Of a stretch of 64,000 nt of DNA, positions 34,516 through 46,355 are shown one piece after another. The stretch lies in the NCBI GenBank assembly GCA_030762895.1, contig CM061069.1:104673923-104737922 (forward strand). The letters are read 5' to 3'. This stretch comes from Sophora flavescens. Its lineage: Eukaryota; Streptophyta; Magnoliopsida; Fabales; Fabaceae. The translations under genes were made by a program, and so were the position numbers. Position 1 is the stretch's first letter. Each line of letters opens with the position of its first letter. The notes under the pieces were generated by a model that saw only the letters and a list, made by a program, of their open reading frames with translations, was not told the DNA's origin and ran no database searches.

Positions 34516-35054
34516 TGAATATGTAACTTCGACATTGTCTTCCTTAGGTAGTTTGGATTCACATGCATAACGGAGTAGTGGAGTAATACTATACCGCATT
34601 GCATACATTGTTTGAGACGATGAGAATGATATGTATATGTGAAATGTTGTTATGCTCATTTTGCCGTTATGTTTTATACATGATTTCTTACTCCTCGTTT
34701 TCTATTGTTTTCTTTGCATGTATCTCTTTATGCAGAGGACGGTGAGCAGCCGGTTGAGGAGTGACTTTGAGGAGCCGCTTACTCGTAGTTTAGGATTTTA
34801 CCTTTTGTTTAGTTTTGTTTATCCGAGGTATTTTTGGATTGTTGGTTACCAGCTCTATAATGTGACATCGAGGTTGGATTTTGTTTTCCAATATGTTTTC
34901 TTGTTATAACTTGTTTTATTTTCCACGACGTTTTGTTTATGTGAACCTTTTGACCCGTGGTTTTTATTTAACATATATAATTTGCATATGTTTCTTTTAT
35001 TTTATTTCCTTTATGCGTTGTAAATACAGGCAGGGTAAAGGGTGTCACATTTAG

Positions 35055-35067
35055 TGGTATCTATCAG
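35055..35067 (+). other. GypsyB primer-binding site, degenerate initiator tRNA-Met
   Basis: TGGTATCTATCAG lies five bases inside the LTR. It keeps TGGTATC but has diverged after that. Confidence 0.6.
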
Positions 35068-35203
35068 GCCGTGGTATGAGTCTGTTATGTATCTTCTGTA
35101 TGCTCTTGTGTGGATTGTTTATATCTAATATAGACAATAGTATATGGTACTAAGTGTAACACCCTGATTTTCGTATAAGGGTATATGTTACTTTGGATAC
35201 CTA

Positions 35204-35359
35204 GTTGTTGTTGTTGTTGTTGTTGTTGTTATTATTATTATTATTATTGTTATTATTAATGAAGTGAGTATTGTTATTTATATAATTGATAATGTAATTG
35301 TTATTAGTGTTGTAGTATTTTTTTATACATATACATACATACATACATACATACATACA

Positions 35360-35436
<77 letters not shown>

Positions 35437-35440
35437 GTAT
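35204..35440. repeat. Compound microsatellites in solo LTR C
   Basis: (TTG)n, (TTA)n, (ACAT)n at about 35326-35388 and (TA)n to 35423, then (TATG)n. Confidence 0.95.
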
Positions 35441-35861
35441 ATATTATTACATATGATATTATGTATTTTAATATATGATTATTTGCATTAATATGAGATT
35501 GTGTCCTTTAATGTGTGATCTTATATGGACATATCATTTTGTATGTGATTTTATATGTTAATATATAATATGTGTTTTTATTAATAATAAGTGATTAAGA
35601 AAGATATTATGAGATATCGTGTGATTTAGTATTTAAATCAAGATAGTGTACCTCCTAGGTTTTAGTCCCTCAATTAATCAGATTTAAGTCCTTATTAATA
35701 TAAGATAATCCTGTTTTTGATTATTTGTTAAGATCTTATCATAATCTCCTAAGGATCCTAACTAGAAATAACTACCAAATATGTCACTAAACATACATCG
35801 AACTCTTGACCATCTTAGAGTCCGATTTAGGATTCGATCGTTAGACATTAATTTGTAGATA

Positions 35862-38176
35862 CTAAATGTTGTACCCGTGCGATGCACGACCATCTTTATA
35901 CTATTTTATTTTGATGATTATCTTAAAATGTTGAAAATTAAATTTAAAATTTGTTCTAATTTTGATATTAAAATCATTGAATGTCTGTCTTGCATTTTGG
36001 ACTTCTAAATATGTAGAATTTATTTATATTTTATATATTTTTTTAAATATTTGCATGATTAACTGAATAACAACTTTACGTATGAGTTATATTTGAAGTG
36101 GGAAATGTTGAAATAAATTTAGTTATATGTATTAAATCAATTATTTTGGCTTAAAAACATTTGACACACATAAATTAAAATTTAAAGTTGCTCGTTGAAG
36201 TCCCTTAAAAAGAAAAGGAGGACTAATAAGAGTAAGATATAAAGGGAAAGAACCACTTAATATAATAATTTAAGAACAACTTCAATTGTGAAAGAACCAA
36301 GTTCATGTTTTACTTGAACTCCTGGATCAAGCTAGTTAAGTATGGTGTGGTCCGTGACCGTCTTGGACTTGTCTAAACCAACTTTTTTTTTATTAAAAAT
36401 CGTCGAAAATATAACTTATTGGATTTAACCTTGATATATATGAAATATTCTTGGATTCAAGTACATTTTCTCATTAGAATGTTTTTGTAAAAACTTTGGT
36501 TTGTGTGTTTAATTTATATTATTATTCAATCAATTTAACTTTTTAAACATAATATTATCCTCTCAAGTCATCTGTCTTACCACAGGTTTTTCTTTCGGGG
36601 TCGGTTCCATTTATGTTTATCATGAGCTTTTGAATTAAACTAGTTAAGTTTGATGTGGTGTGTGACCATCTTTGATTTGTCTACACTTTTTTCTTAAATA
36701 TAAAAATGACAAAATATTGTTGTTGAAAATGTGCATTTTCTTGTTAGAACGTTTTTGTCAAAACTGGGTGTTAAGTTTTTTAATATATGTTATGATTCAA
36801 TCGATTTAATTTTTAAACATAGTATTATACTATTGAATCGTCATTCATAATTAAACTTTAATGTCTATTTTCAAATAATATGCTTCTTTAACGATATAAA
36901 TCAAAGTTGTAGATTAAATTATGAATTTTATTGAAGAAATCATTTGGTTAAGATGGTTATATGTAAACAAAATATTATTGTGTTTTATATGATAGATGTG
37001 TAATATTTTTATTTTTATAATTATTTATATTTTTTTATATTAATCTAATATAGGGTCGAAATATCTATCTAAGAATATATTTGTTAATGGTGAACAATCA
37101 TTATCAATATTATTTGTTCATGTTCTAACTTTTTATATAAATAATATTCATACTAAAAGTTTGACTATTAAGACTTGTTTTTTAAGTTCTGTAGATAATT
37201 TTAATTTTTTTTATATTTTTATATTGTTGTCAATTATTATTGTACCTTGTGCGTAGCTTGCTGGTTACTTCAATTTATTCTTACCCATGAAAAATGACAT
37301 TAGAATTATTCGGTTGTCCGCCACTATAGGCTGCAGCAGTCGTAGGCCGCTTCTTCAGGATTATAAAGGGAGAAAGAAAGAAAGTATTTTGTTCACATTA
37401 AAATTAAAAGAAAACAAAGAGCTAGACTAAAAACCTAATCAACAATATTTAGTGTTATATACATTTATTGTCATTATAAATTTATTGATATATTTTTTTG
37501 ACTAAAAAAGATATTCATTCATTCAAATTGGTAAAATACATCGAAAACAACACAAATTCAACATCGCTAAAAACCGAAAAGGATGAATCTGCGAACAAAC
37601 TCACAGCACCCAGGTTAATAGCATAACACGACAAAATGCCTACAAATGTGACAAAATCAAAGTGACCGGAATACCCATGCCTCTGGATCTGTAACGTTGA
37701 TGCCCAAGTCTTGAGTGAATTTGTAATGGATTGAAGTTGATCTGCCAATCTGAACCAAATGAACACCGCAACAAGACTGGAAACCAAACGACGCCTCAAC
37801 AAGACGACGAACAAAACACCGCCGCACGCAGACGACGAAAACACGAAAAAACACGAAAGAAAAACCAGATCTATGTGGAAAAACCACCTATTTAGATAAA
37901 ATGAGTGAAAAAACAATGTAGAGGGGTGATTCCAGGTCAAAAAATAACCCAAAATCACCCCTTCCGGTGGATGAGGAAGAAGGAAAAGATGAGTAGAAGG
38001 AAGGTTGAGAGAGAGAAGTAGCTCTTCTTATGACACTATAAATTTATTGATATAAATTACCAACTATATTGACTTTTTTTTCCTAAGTATGGGCTGAAAA
38101 ATACCAAAATACTCCAAATTGTCCAAGTGATTTGACATATATGCCCCAACCACCACCTTCCTTTTAATAATAAAGA
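35862..38176 (-). mobile_element. Non-autonomous Helitron
   Basis: On the minus strand it begins TC (TCTTTATTATTAAAAGG, 38176 inward) and ends with a hairpin (CGTGCATCGCACG), 14 bases, and a terminal TTTAG at 35862. It is inserted between A and T with no target duplication. These are the Helitron rules (5' TC, 3' hairpin, CTRR-like end; the end here is TTAG). There is no Rep/helicase. A 37515-38050 segment on the minus strand is C/T-rich then open for 147 codons; it looks like a captured 5' exon, but I do not recognise the protein. Confidence 0.72.
36320..36840. repeat. Diverged ~306-bp direct duplication inside the Helitron
   Basis: CTAGTTAAGTATGGTGTGGT (about 36331) and CTAGTTAAGTTTGATGTGGT (about 36638) begin two similar stretches containing TTTTCT(C/T)(A/G)TTAGAA(T/C)GTTTTTGT and TTTTTAAACATA(A/G)TATTAT. 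Possibly duplicated regulatory or structural sequence. Confidence 0.7.
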
Positions 38177-39702
38177 TTTCTCTAAGCTTTCTAACGACAC
38201 CAAGAACGCCTCAATCGGAAACTTGTAGCTCAAGTTATGGTCAAAATATCGATCTGTATACAGTTTATGCTGAAATAGGAACCCGTTATGCCCTAATTTG
38301 TATTTATACCATAAGACTCTACCTTAACCCTATTTCTCACATTGTTAACCTCGGAATAGCTGCATCTCTTCATCTTTCTTAGTTTTCCCTTGAACCCCTT
38401 GAAGTTCTTGGAGTTTGTGAGTCCGTTTGGGAGAGAAGTTACGTGTGTTAGAATCGTTTAAGGTAACGTAGTTATCCATCATTAATCTCATTTTACCTTT
38501 ATTTTGAATTGTGGATTAATTGGTTATTCTCTTCCCTTCTTGTTTGGCCAAGTCTCGAGGAACTCATCGAGCCGCTTGAGGGAACGTGTCTAGTTTGCCA
38601 ACGTTATCGTTTTGGAAATCTTCATACCAGGTATGGGCAGAAGGACTAGTATGAACATGTAGCCTATGTGGTAGCGTAAGATGAAGGGTTAACCCATGAC
38701 CCTAGTGTTTGATTAAATGCCTATATAATTGTTTGTATGATAACATGTTTATATGCCTCTATGTCTATTTGTTATATGATGTTAATTGTTGTGATGATGA
38801 TATTGGCATGACTGTTATTAATTGATTTATGTTGGTATGAATGTTCTTGTTATTGAATGTTGTCTGTTATGAACATGTTGAATGTTGATGCCATGTTGTA
38901 ATGAGTTATAATGGTTATTGGTTGTTGTTTGATGTTGTGCTATTTTTAAGTGTTGATTGTTGAGGATGTTAATACCAACAATGATGTTAAGATGTTAAAA
39001 GATGATAACAATGACAAATGAGATTTAAGGGATGTTGTCCCAATCGTTCATAAGACATGAACATAGTGTGAGAGGTAAGGTCATGTTCATAGGGCTTAGT
39101 TAAAGACCTAGGATTGATTAGTGAGTGTTCTACGAACATTAATAACGAATCTATGATTAAATGATTAATTCCCCATGATGATAAGACACGAGTATTAAGG
39201 AAGGACAGTTAAGATTAATGAATCTGATGTTCAATGGATTAGTAAAAGCTAATATGTTGAATATGTGAACTATCTCAAGGATTTGGGAAAGGGTTTTTGA
39301 CCCTTTCTGCCCAGATCAGAACGGCCATGGTCCATTGAGCACAACCATGCTTAATAGGGAGCACGCCCGTGCTCTAGTTTGAAATCCAGCGAAGGGCGCG
39401 CATTTGAGCACACCCAGGCTCAGCAGGCAACACGGTCGTGGTTGCTTGCAGGTCCAACACGCCTGTGATGAGGGTGAGCAGGCCCGTGCTTATCTGACCG
39501 GAACATAATCAGAATGCTGAAATAGGGGTTTTCACCCCAAATGCTTAAAAGACTTAATAAGATACCAACGAAACATGAAGACCAAAGACAAGTGAAAAGA
39601 TGACGTTGAGCCTTGATGCTTAATGGTCAAGGTGTTGTTGACGTTGTACCTTGGTAGCCTAGTGGCCAAGGGGGCCTTGATGCTTAATGGTCAAGGTGTT
39701 GA
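38177..39702 (+). repeat. Solo LTR C, middle part (promoter to downstream dyads)
   Basis: No gene. It holds a TATA-like box (38301-38308), a C/T-rich transcribed leader, and AGCACG...CGTGCT-type dyads starting at 39338, 39360, 39407, 39429, 39456 and 39477 (pairs 22, 22 and 21 bp apart). Confidence 0.75.
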
Positions 39703-41030
39703 GCTGATAACTCTTCGAAATAAGAGTTATTATTATCTTTTTAACTAAATCATTGTGCTTGTTATGAGTAATTTGGTAAAATAAAGTAGAGTTCTAATAA
39801 GAATTTGAGTCATTAAGTTGAAAGTGTTTAATTGCTGAAAAGAATGATAAATTTTGGAATTATATAACTGAAGAGATGTTTGAAGTGTTGAGCAGGAAAA
39901 TCTGATATTCAGGTGAGTGGAGCTGCTCTGGTAATGTTATGGAATGTTGCAGCTTCTGAAGACAGAATCACTATAAGACAAAAGAATTTCCAGCTTAGCA
40001 CACCTTCACTACAAGATAAAGAACCTGTAGCGCGTCCTACAACGAGGAAAGAGAAATGCAACCCTCAGCTGAGTGTACTTGGGAATTGGGCCAAGGAATA
40101 TTTTAATGTTTGAATTTATGTAAAGCCCAAAAAGTGAGGTATGAGAGAGAGTGTAAAAACCCTAGTGGGGAGCACTAGTACAAATAGTGAAAAGTAGTCT
40201 CCTTTTAGGTGTCAGCTGGTATAGGGTACAACAGCCTCCATTTTTTCTCCTTGTCTTCTCTGTAATTTGTTTTACGCATTTATGCTTTTATTTTCCATTT
40301 TATTGACTTGTTTTGTCATTATGCACATTATGAGCTAATTTCCTTTAGCTAGGATGCTATGATTTTGTAATTGATACTTAAGGGTGATTTATGCAAATGG
40401 ATTTTACTCATTTTCCTCTTTTCTGCGTGAATGCCTATTTTGGTTTGGAGTGATCAACTGAATTAAAATACTAGCTAGCTAAGTTTGGAAAAACTTAGCT
40501 AGTGGATTTGTTTAGAGGATAAAGATAAAGTAATTAATTGGAAAATTAATTGTTGTTGAATGAGTTAGGAATAGCCTTCAAGTCTTTAAGTAGCTGGACA
40601 TACTTAACTCATGTTTGAGTGAATTTAATTTGAACTTAGGAATAAGAAGCATTTAATGAAACTCAATCTTTATTGTTGGAAAACAAAATTTATTTCCTAG
40701 ACTAAAAGTTGTAGCATTTGAAGCATAAGTTATTCTGCAGTTAAAATTACAAAGGATTAGTTTTCCTAGTTATTACTATCTCATTTGAAAACTATATTTT
40801 ATTGATTTACTACATTGCAGTTTACAGTTACTGCTCGAGATTGATTTACTTTCTTTTACATTATTTTTAACAAAAAATCCTTCTTTTATTAAGCGATTTA
40901 GAAAATTTAAAAATAGAATTTGTATTCAACTCATTTAAATCCTCGCGGGAACGATCTTTATTGACACTTTATTACTTGTAAGACTGTGTTCACTTGCACA
41001 CTCTACACATTTTCACAAAATATGGCAACA
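39703..41030 (+). mobile_element. Athila-like solo LTR nested in solo LTR C
   Basis: 1328 bp, TGATAACTC to TGGCAACA, with perfect TGAGC duplications (39698-39702 and 41031-41035). The 5' end folds (GATAACTCTT/AAGAGTTATTA) like the U3 starts of A1 and A2. CTCGCGGGAACGATC near the 3' end is typical of Athila/Tat-type LTRs. No internal domain is present. The family differs from A1 and A2. Confidence 0.8.
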
Positions 41031-41386
41031 TGAGCTCTGGTGCTTTTTGGCTAGAGTGTTGTTTAACGTTTAAAGTTAAAAGATTAAAGATGATATTACC
41101 TTTGGTGCTTGTTGGTCAAAGAGGTTAAGCCATAATAAACGGTGTTGATGAGGTGGTGGATAACCGTTGTTTGTTGTGTGCATGCATCATGCATGGAGTT
41201 TTAGGGGGAGGTACGATAGTTAAGGGGAGGTCGTCCGCGTGTAAGATGATCTGGCTGTAACATCCCGTTTTTCGTTAAGTGCTTTTATACATGCTTGTTT
41301 GATTGTTTAAGCCGTTGGTGTAAGTTAGAATTGTTGGCTAAGGGCTTAGTGAGATTTTTGGCTTAAAAGTCCCTTTCTGGTAGATG

Positions 41387-41584
41387 AGCACGCCCGTGCT
41401 CATTATCCAGCACGCCCGTACTTAAAGTCAGGCAAGTGTTGCCAAGTTTAAGTTGAGCACGCCCATGCTCAATAGTGAGCACGTCTGTGCTCACTGTGCG
41501 GACCGTGTCTCGCTGACGCTAAGTCCAGTACGACTGCGCTTACTGAGGAGCACGACCGTGCTTCGAGGTGATAGCCTATAAATA
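41387..41584 (+). promoter_or_regulatory. Solo LTR D promoter: AGCACG-N2-CGTGCT array then TATAAATA
   Basis: Dyads start at 41387, 41409, 41430 (variant GGCAA-GTG-TTGCC), 41456, 41478, a degenerate one near 41499, 41527 and 41549. Most steps are 21-22 bp. The last dyad ends 14-15 bp before TATAAATA at 41577. Function is inferred from position. Confidence 0.65.
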
Positions 41585-42444
41585 GGCACAGTAACCGAGG
41601 GTTCACTTTGGAACCCTATTTTTGACCTAGCAGCCACCCTACATATCGTTTTCTTCCTTATTTTCTCTAAAACCTTACCTTGTTGGTGTTTGGAGACTCT
41701 TTGGGAAGCCTAGTTGGTGTGCGGGTTCATCCTAGAAATGGTAAAAGTTATTCCTTTTTAGCTCCTTTTTCTTGTTCTTGACTTGGGAGCTAATTGGTTA
41801 CCATTTTTGCTTTGGCCAAGACTTGGAGGTTGTTGAACCGCTTAAAGGAACGTAACCGGTTGCCCTTTGGTGCTTTGCAAGTGGAAACCTTCATCCTAGG
41901 TATGGGGAGAAGGATAGTATAATCTCTAGGCAAGGGGGTAGCGTAAGATGTGGGGCTCCCATGACCCCTTTGTATTGTTATATGATAAATGCCATGTCTT
42001 GAGTATGTTGCTTACTGTCATTTATGCTTTGATGAACTGTTTATATGTGTTATTGGTTATACTGTTATGTTGAATAGGTTCATGTTGAGATTGGCTATAT
42101 CTATTTCGTTATTATAATGTTGTAATGTTATAATGTGGTTATGTTGTCTGAGTTGGTTGATATTATACCATGAATATGTTGGTTGATGCTATGGATATCA
42201 TGACTGTTTGGCTGATTTATGTTGATTAAGGTAACACGTTGATAAAGGCCCTGATTGGTTAATTTAGGACCCTTAATTGATATTGTAATTAAGGATTAAT
42301 TACTTAAGGTTGTTAACTAATTATCAATTGTTAGTGGAAGGTGAGTTTTGATGCCAGTGGATTAGTCCAAGGACCCAAGGTTCTGATTTGAGGGTGTTTA
42401 GAGAGTTTTTGACCAAGAACTAGGCTATGTTTCCTGCCCAGGAC

Positions 42445-42628
42445 AGTACTGTCGTGCATTGAGCACGGCCGTACTGAACAGGGAGCACGCCCGTACTCCC
42501 GGTTTGAATTCTGGAAAATGGCCACGCAGTTAGCACGGTCGTGCAGCAGAGGAGCATGACCGTGCTGCATGAGCACGACCGTTCCTAATAGAGAGCACGC
42601 CCGTGCTCGGGACAAGCACGCCCGTGCT
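42445..42628 (+). repeat. Solo LTR D downstream dyad cluster
   Basis: Dyads start at 42462, 42484, 42532, 42553, 42572, 42594 and 42615 (steps 22, -, 21, 19, 22, 21). Cores are GAGCACG and CGTGCTC with AC, CC, GC or TC centres. Confidence 0.75.
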
Positions 42629-44605
42629 TCCCCTCCTGATCAGAAGCCAAATTAAAGGAAATTAATGGGTTCTGACCCCATTTATCTCCAGTAGTGATGT
42701 AACAATGTAATAACCGAATAATGGAACTTAGATAACTTGGTTAATGATTAACTAAGAGGATTATAAAGATGAGTTGGTTAAGTCGGTGCCTAACAGGTTA
42801 CCGCACGCTGTTGGGCTTTGGGGCTGTTTGGCCAAAGTGGCCTCGATGCTTTATGGTCGAGGTGTTGTTATGTTGGACTTTGGTGCTTTTCGGCCAAGGG
42901 GGCCTTGACCCCACGGTTTGGGTCTAAGGTGTTGATGTTGGTGATAAGTCTTGGGTGCTTTTAGGCCCAAGCAAGGGAGGTGGTTGCCTTATTTGTTGTT
43001 GTGCCATTTGCATAGAGCATTGGAGTTGATGTTGAGTGGGGATGTTTAACATAAGGGAGGTCGTCATGTTATGATGATCTGGCCCAAGTCTCGGGTGGTT
43101 CACCCATGGTTTGGTGAACCGTGCGCCCTCGAGGTGCGTATCCAGTTATGATACGCGGCTATCCAGGGGGTTCACTGGTTGGTGAACTGCTGGTGTTGGT
43201 GCTAATATGGCCAATACGGATATGTAACTCTGAAGTTGACATCCTGAGTTAGTTGGATCCACATGCGTTGATGGAGTAGCGGTGTAGTGTTGCATTGCAC
43301 CGCATAGCATATGTTGGTTGATGAATATGTTGATATAATTACATGATGATGATATATGTATCTTGTATGTTGTTATAATGCTATGCCATGATGTATGACC
43401 ATCTTGATTTCTATTCCCATGCTGTTGTGATTATATGTTTTCTTACTCCCCTTTTTCTGTTGTTTGTTTGGCCTGATTGACATCTTGCAAAGGACGGTGA
43501 GCAGCTTGTGGAGGAGTGACTCCGAGGAGCCACGACTTAGTTGGATGTTTAGCTTTATCAGTTTTAGTTGTTTAGTTTAGTGGTTTGTATTCCGTTGATT
43601 TATTCCAGAATCTTTTTATACCAGCTTTGAATGTGACATCGGGGTTGGGTGATATGTTATTGCTTTACATCTTTATGTTTTATTTTAGCCAAAACCTATA
43701 TGTTTTATTCTGCGTTTGATGAACTTGTTCATGTGGACCTTTCTACCCATGGACCTTTCATTTGTTAATTAAATGTTTATGCATGATTATATATCTTTGT
43801 CTTTGTATGTTTAAATGCCTTATATAACATGCGGGGTAAAGGGTGTCACACTGGCCATCCATGGTGATTCATCCGAGACTAAGGGGATCATGTACACCCG
43901 TGGTGGCACATCTGTGAATAAGGTGTGTCGGCTATCCTAGGGGTCCACCCATAATAAGGTGAACTGCCCCAGTGTTGGTGCTGATTGGCCAATATGGAGA
44001 TATAACTCTAGAGTCGTACGCCTGGTGTAGATGGATCCACATGCATTCAGAGTAGTGTTTCGCATTTCATTGTATGATTGATGTTATATTGTGATATGCT
44101 TGTTGTGTTGGTATGATGACTATGTTATGATTGCTATGTGTTGTATGTTCATCTTGCCAACTATCCTATTGCTGTTATGTTTATATATACGGTTCTTACT
44201 CCCTGTCTTTCGTTGTATGCTTTGCATGTATTTTTTAGTTATACAGAGGACGGTGAGCAGCTTGCTGAGGAGTGACTCCGAGGAGCCACTACTCGTAGTT
44301 TAGTTTACGTTTAATTTAGTTGTTTATCTGAGTTGTTTATCAGATTGGTTATACCAGCTCTGTAATGTGACATCTGGGTTGGGTTTGTATATATCTTTCA
44401 TTTATGTTTACTTTTATGTTATGTCTTTCTCCTTAAACATGATTTATTTTCCACGTTGAGACCTTGTTACAATGTGGTATCGTTTACCCATTGGTTTTCT
44501 TTTATAAAGAATAAGCATGTGTTTATCTTATTTCGAAAAACTAAATTATTTCCTTCTATGTTATCACTTTAAAAATACATGCGGGGTAGAGGGTGTTACA
44601 CTAAG

Positions 44606-45361
44606 TACATGTAGCTTTGTTTTGGCTTGACTTGCTGCATTTAGTGGTTTGTCTTGACGATCTAAGAAGCCCGTGAGTGCTTCTTGTGTTTAGAAAAGTT
44701 GTTCTGTTATCAATTGATAATAAGAACTTTGTAGTTGACCTTGTATGTTTACCTCTGAAATAACTCGATGTTATTCTTGGTATGGACTGGTTATCTTCCA
44801 ACCATGTCCTGTTGATTTGTTTTGATAAAACCATCATTTTTTGAACTCCAATGGAGGCTAAGGATCCAAGATTTCTCTCTGCCAACCAAGTTAAGGCTTC
44901 TATGAAAGAAGAGGCCCAAGTTTACATGATGTTAACTTCCCTAGAAGTAGAGAGCAAGCCTAATGTTGGGAATGTGCCAATAGTGAGACAGTTTCCTGAA
45001 GTGTTCCTGGTGGATGTTTATAACCTACCCCTTAGAGGGCTGTGGAGTTTACCATAGACTTAGTGCCGGGAATGGGACCTATATCCATAGCACCTTATAG
45101 GAAGTCTCCTCTAGAACTAGCAGAGTTGAAGAAACAGTTGGAGGAACTGATTTAGAAACAGTTCATTAGGCATAGCGTGTCCCCATGGCAGCATGAGGTT
45201 GTGTGTCGATTATCGGAAACTCAACAAAGTGACCATTAAGAATAGGTATCCCCTCCCTAGGATTGATGATCTTATTGACCAGTTGATAGGAGCTTGTGTT
45301 TTCTCCAACATAGATCTGAGGTCAGGATACCATCAGATTCAGGTTAAAAATGAGGACATTC
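44606..45361 (+). pseudogene. GypsyB protease end and RT start
   Basis: VDLVCLPL and LDVILGMDWLSSNHV (about 44730-44810) are the protease C-terminus. VRQFPEVFLVDVYNLPL follows, then after a frameshift LVPGMGPISIAPYRKSPLELAELKK, a TAG, and RLCVDYRKLNKVTIKNRYPLPRIDD (from 45194). About 45 nt encoding GAPVLFVKKKDGS are deleted at 45190. Gag and the protease active site are absent. It is cut at 45361 by the Cassandra element. Confidence 0.87.
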
Positions 45362-45461
45362 TGTGACATCCCTGGCTGCTCTATGGATTGATGACTGTCC
45401 TCACAGACCAATACGAGTCTTTTTAGTGTGCTTTGTCCTCACCCACACACTTCCTGGGAAA

Positions 45462-45535
45462 ACTTCCCAGGATGTCACCCATCCCATAATCTCCAAGTCA
45501 AGCATGCTTAAATGTGGAGTTCTTAAGTGATGGGC
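45462..45535 (-). promoter_or_regulatory. 5S rRNA-like internal promoter, Cassandra 3' LTR
   Basis: It reads CCATCACTTAAGAACTCCAC, then TTAAGCATGCTTG and GGGATGGGTGACATCCTGG. This matches plant 5S rRNA from mid-gene to near its 3' end, including the A and C boxes for TFIIIA/Pol III. C box GATGGGTGACATC has one change from GATGGGTGACCTC. Confidence 0.85.
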
Positions 45536-45937
45536 TACCGAAAAGAAGATGCATCTTATTGGTATAGGTAGTGTTAATCAATTCATATAAGCCATCCTCC
45601 ATTCTATAGTCTCATACCTACACAGTCTCAGGATGCCTCTCATTTGGGTGTGTAATCGGTTCATTCATGTGTCCCTCCGCCTAGAAGCCTGCCAGGAGCC
45701 GCTCCTAGTCCGTGCCTTCTCGCACCGGCGACCACTCCCCGCCCTCGTCAGCCCCGGGTGTCACATGCCCACCAGCTTCCACTTGGTTCGTCCCTGAACC
45801 ACACTGTACTGGGAAAGGTACCTATTTGATACCATTTGTGACATCCCTGGCTGTTCTATGGATTGACGACTGCCCCCACAGACCAATGCGAGTCTTTTCA
45901 GCGTGCTTTGTCCTCACTCACATGCTTCCTGTGAAAA

Positions 45938-46013
45938 CTTCCCAAGAGGTCACCCATCCCAAAATTGCTCCAAGTCAAGCATGCTTAACTGTGGAGTTCT
46001 TAAGTGATGGGCT
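45938..46013 (-). promoter_or_regulatory. 5S rRNA-like internal promoter, Cassandra 5' LTR
   Basis: It contains AGTTAAGCATGCTTG and GATGGGTGACCTCTTGGGAAG. It is closer to true 5S than the copy at 45462-45535 (GACCTC kept). This is the upstream LTR on the minus strand. Confidence 0.85.
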
Positions 46014-46241
46014 ACCGAAAAGAATATGCATCTTATTGGTATAGGTAGTACCAATCAATTCATATAAGCCATCCTCCACTCTATAGTCCCATACCTACAC
46101 AGTCTCGGGATCCCTCTCATTCGGGTGTGTAATCGGTTCATTCATGTGTCCCTCCTCCTAGAAGCCTGCCAGGAGCCGCTCCTTATCCGTGCCTTATGGT
46201 ACCGGTGACCACTCCCCGCCCTCGTCAGCCCAAGTGTCACA

Positions 46242-46355
46242 CATTTCGAAGATTGCGTTTAGAATGCATTATGGTCACCACGAGTATTTGGTTATGCCTT
46301 TTGGTGTGACTAATGATACTGCTGTGTTCATGGATTATATGAACAAGACCTTTCA
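46242..46355 (+). pseudogene. GypsyB RT middle fragment
   Basis: FRMHYGHHEYLVMPFGVTNDTAVFMDYMNKTFH is the RT palm segment. It continues from 45361 and is cut again by the solo LTR at 46356. Confidence 0.88.

Larger units (their letters stand above)
33384..35049 (+). repeat. GypsyB 5' LTR, lacking its first ~800 bp
   Basis: It matches the 3' LTR from about 52246 (TTACTATATGATTAATC) onward and ends GGGTGTCACA. The missing part includes the TATA box and promoter-side dyads. It retains the downstream AGCACG...CGTGCT dyads (33851-33932) and the stem-loop series (34090-34515). Confidence 0.88.
41256..43850 (+). mobile_element. Solo LTR D, Tekay-like, nested in solo LTR C
   Basis: 2595 bp, TGTAACATCC to GGTGTCACA, with perfect CTGGC duplications (41251-41255 and 43851-43855). 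It has a clear TATAAATA box (41577-41584) and two dyad clusters (41387-41562 upstream, 42445-42628 downstream) and the stem-loop series. It is an intact single LTR, useful as a reference for the LTR architecture. Confidence 0.92.
35155..44600 (+). mobile_element. Solo LTR C, Tekay-like, with three nested insertions
   Basis: It starts TGTAACACCC and ends GGGTGTTACA, flanked by perfect CTAAG duplications (35150-35154 and 44601-44605). No internal region is present, so it is the product of recombination between two LTRs. Without its Helitron and two nested solo LTRs it is about 3.2 kb. It shares the LTR layout of GypsyB (dyads, stem-loops, GGGGTAAAGGGTGT end). A TATTTATA box is at 38301-38308. 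Confidence 0.88.
45362..46241 (-). mobile_element. Cassandra-type TRIM with 5S rRNA promoter in its LTRs
   Basis: 880 bp. Two ~404-bp LTRs (45362-45765 and 45837-46241, TGTGACATCC to GTGTCACA) flank a 71-bp internal segment with a TGGTATC-type primer site and a purine tract (GTGGAAGCTGGTGGGCA) on the minus strand. Each LTR carries a 5S rRNA-like block on the minus strand with AAGCATGCTTG (A box) and GATGGGTGAC (C box). Flanks CATTC/CATTT are a 5-bp duplication with one mismatch. It has no coding capacity and depends on other elements. Confidence 0.9.

Noticed and set aside
37515..37958. 147-codon ORF as a real gene
   Set aside because: No recognisable domain, inside a non-autonomous Helitron; kept only as a possible captured fragment.
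45362..46241. Tandem duplication or true 5S rRNA genes
   Set aside because: The repeats have TG...CA ends, a primer site and purine tract between them and near-perfect target duplication, and only the promoter-bearing part of 5S is present, so they are Cassandra LTRs.
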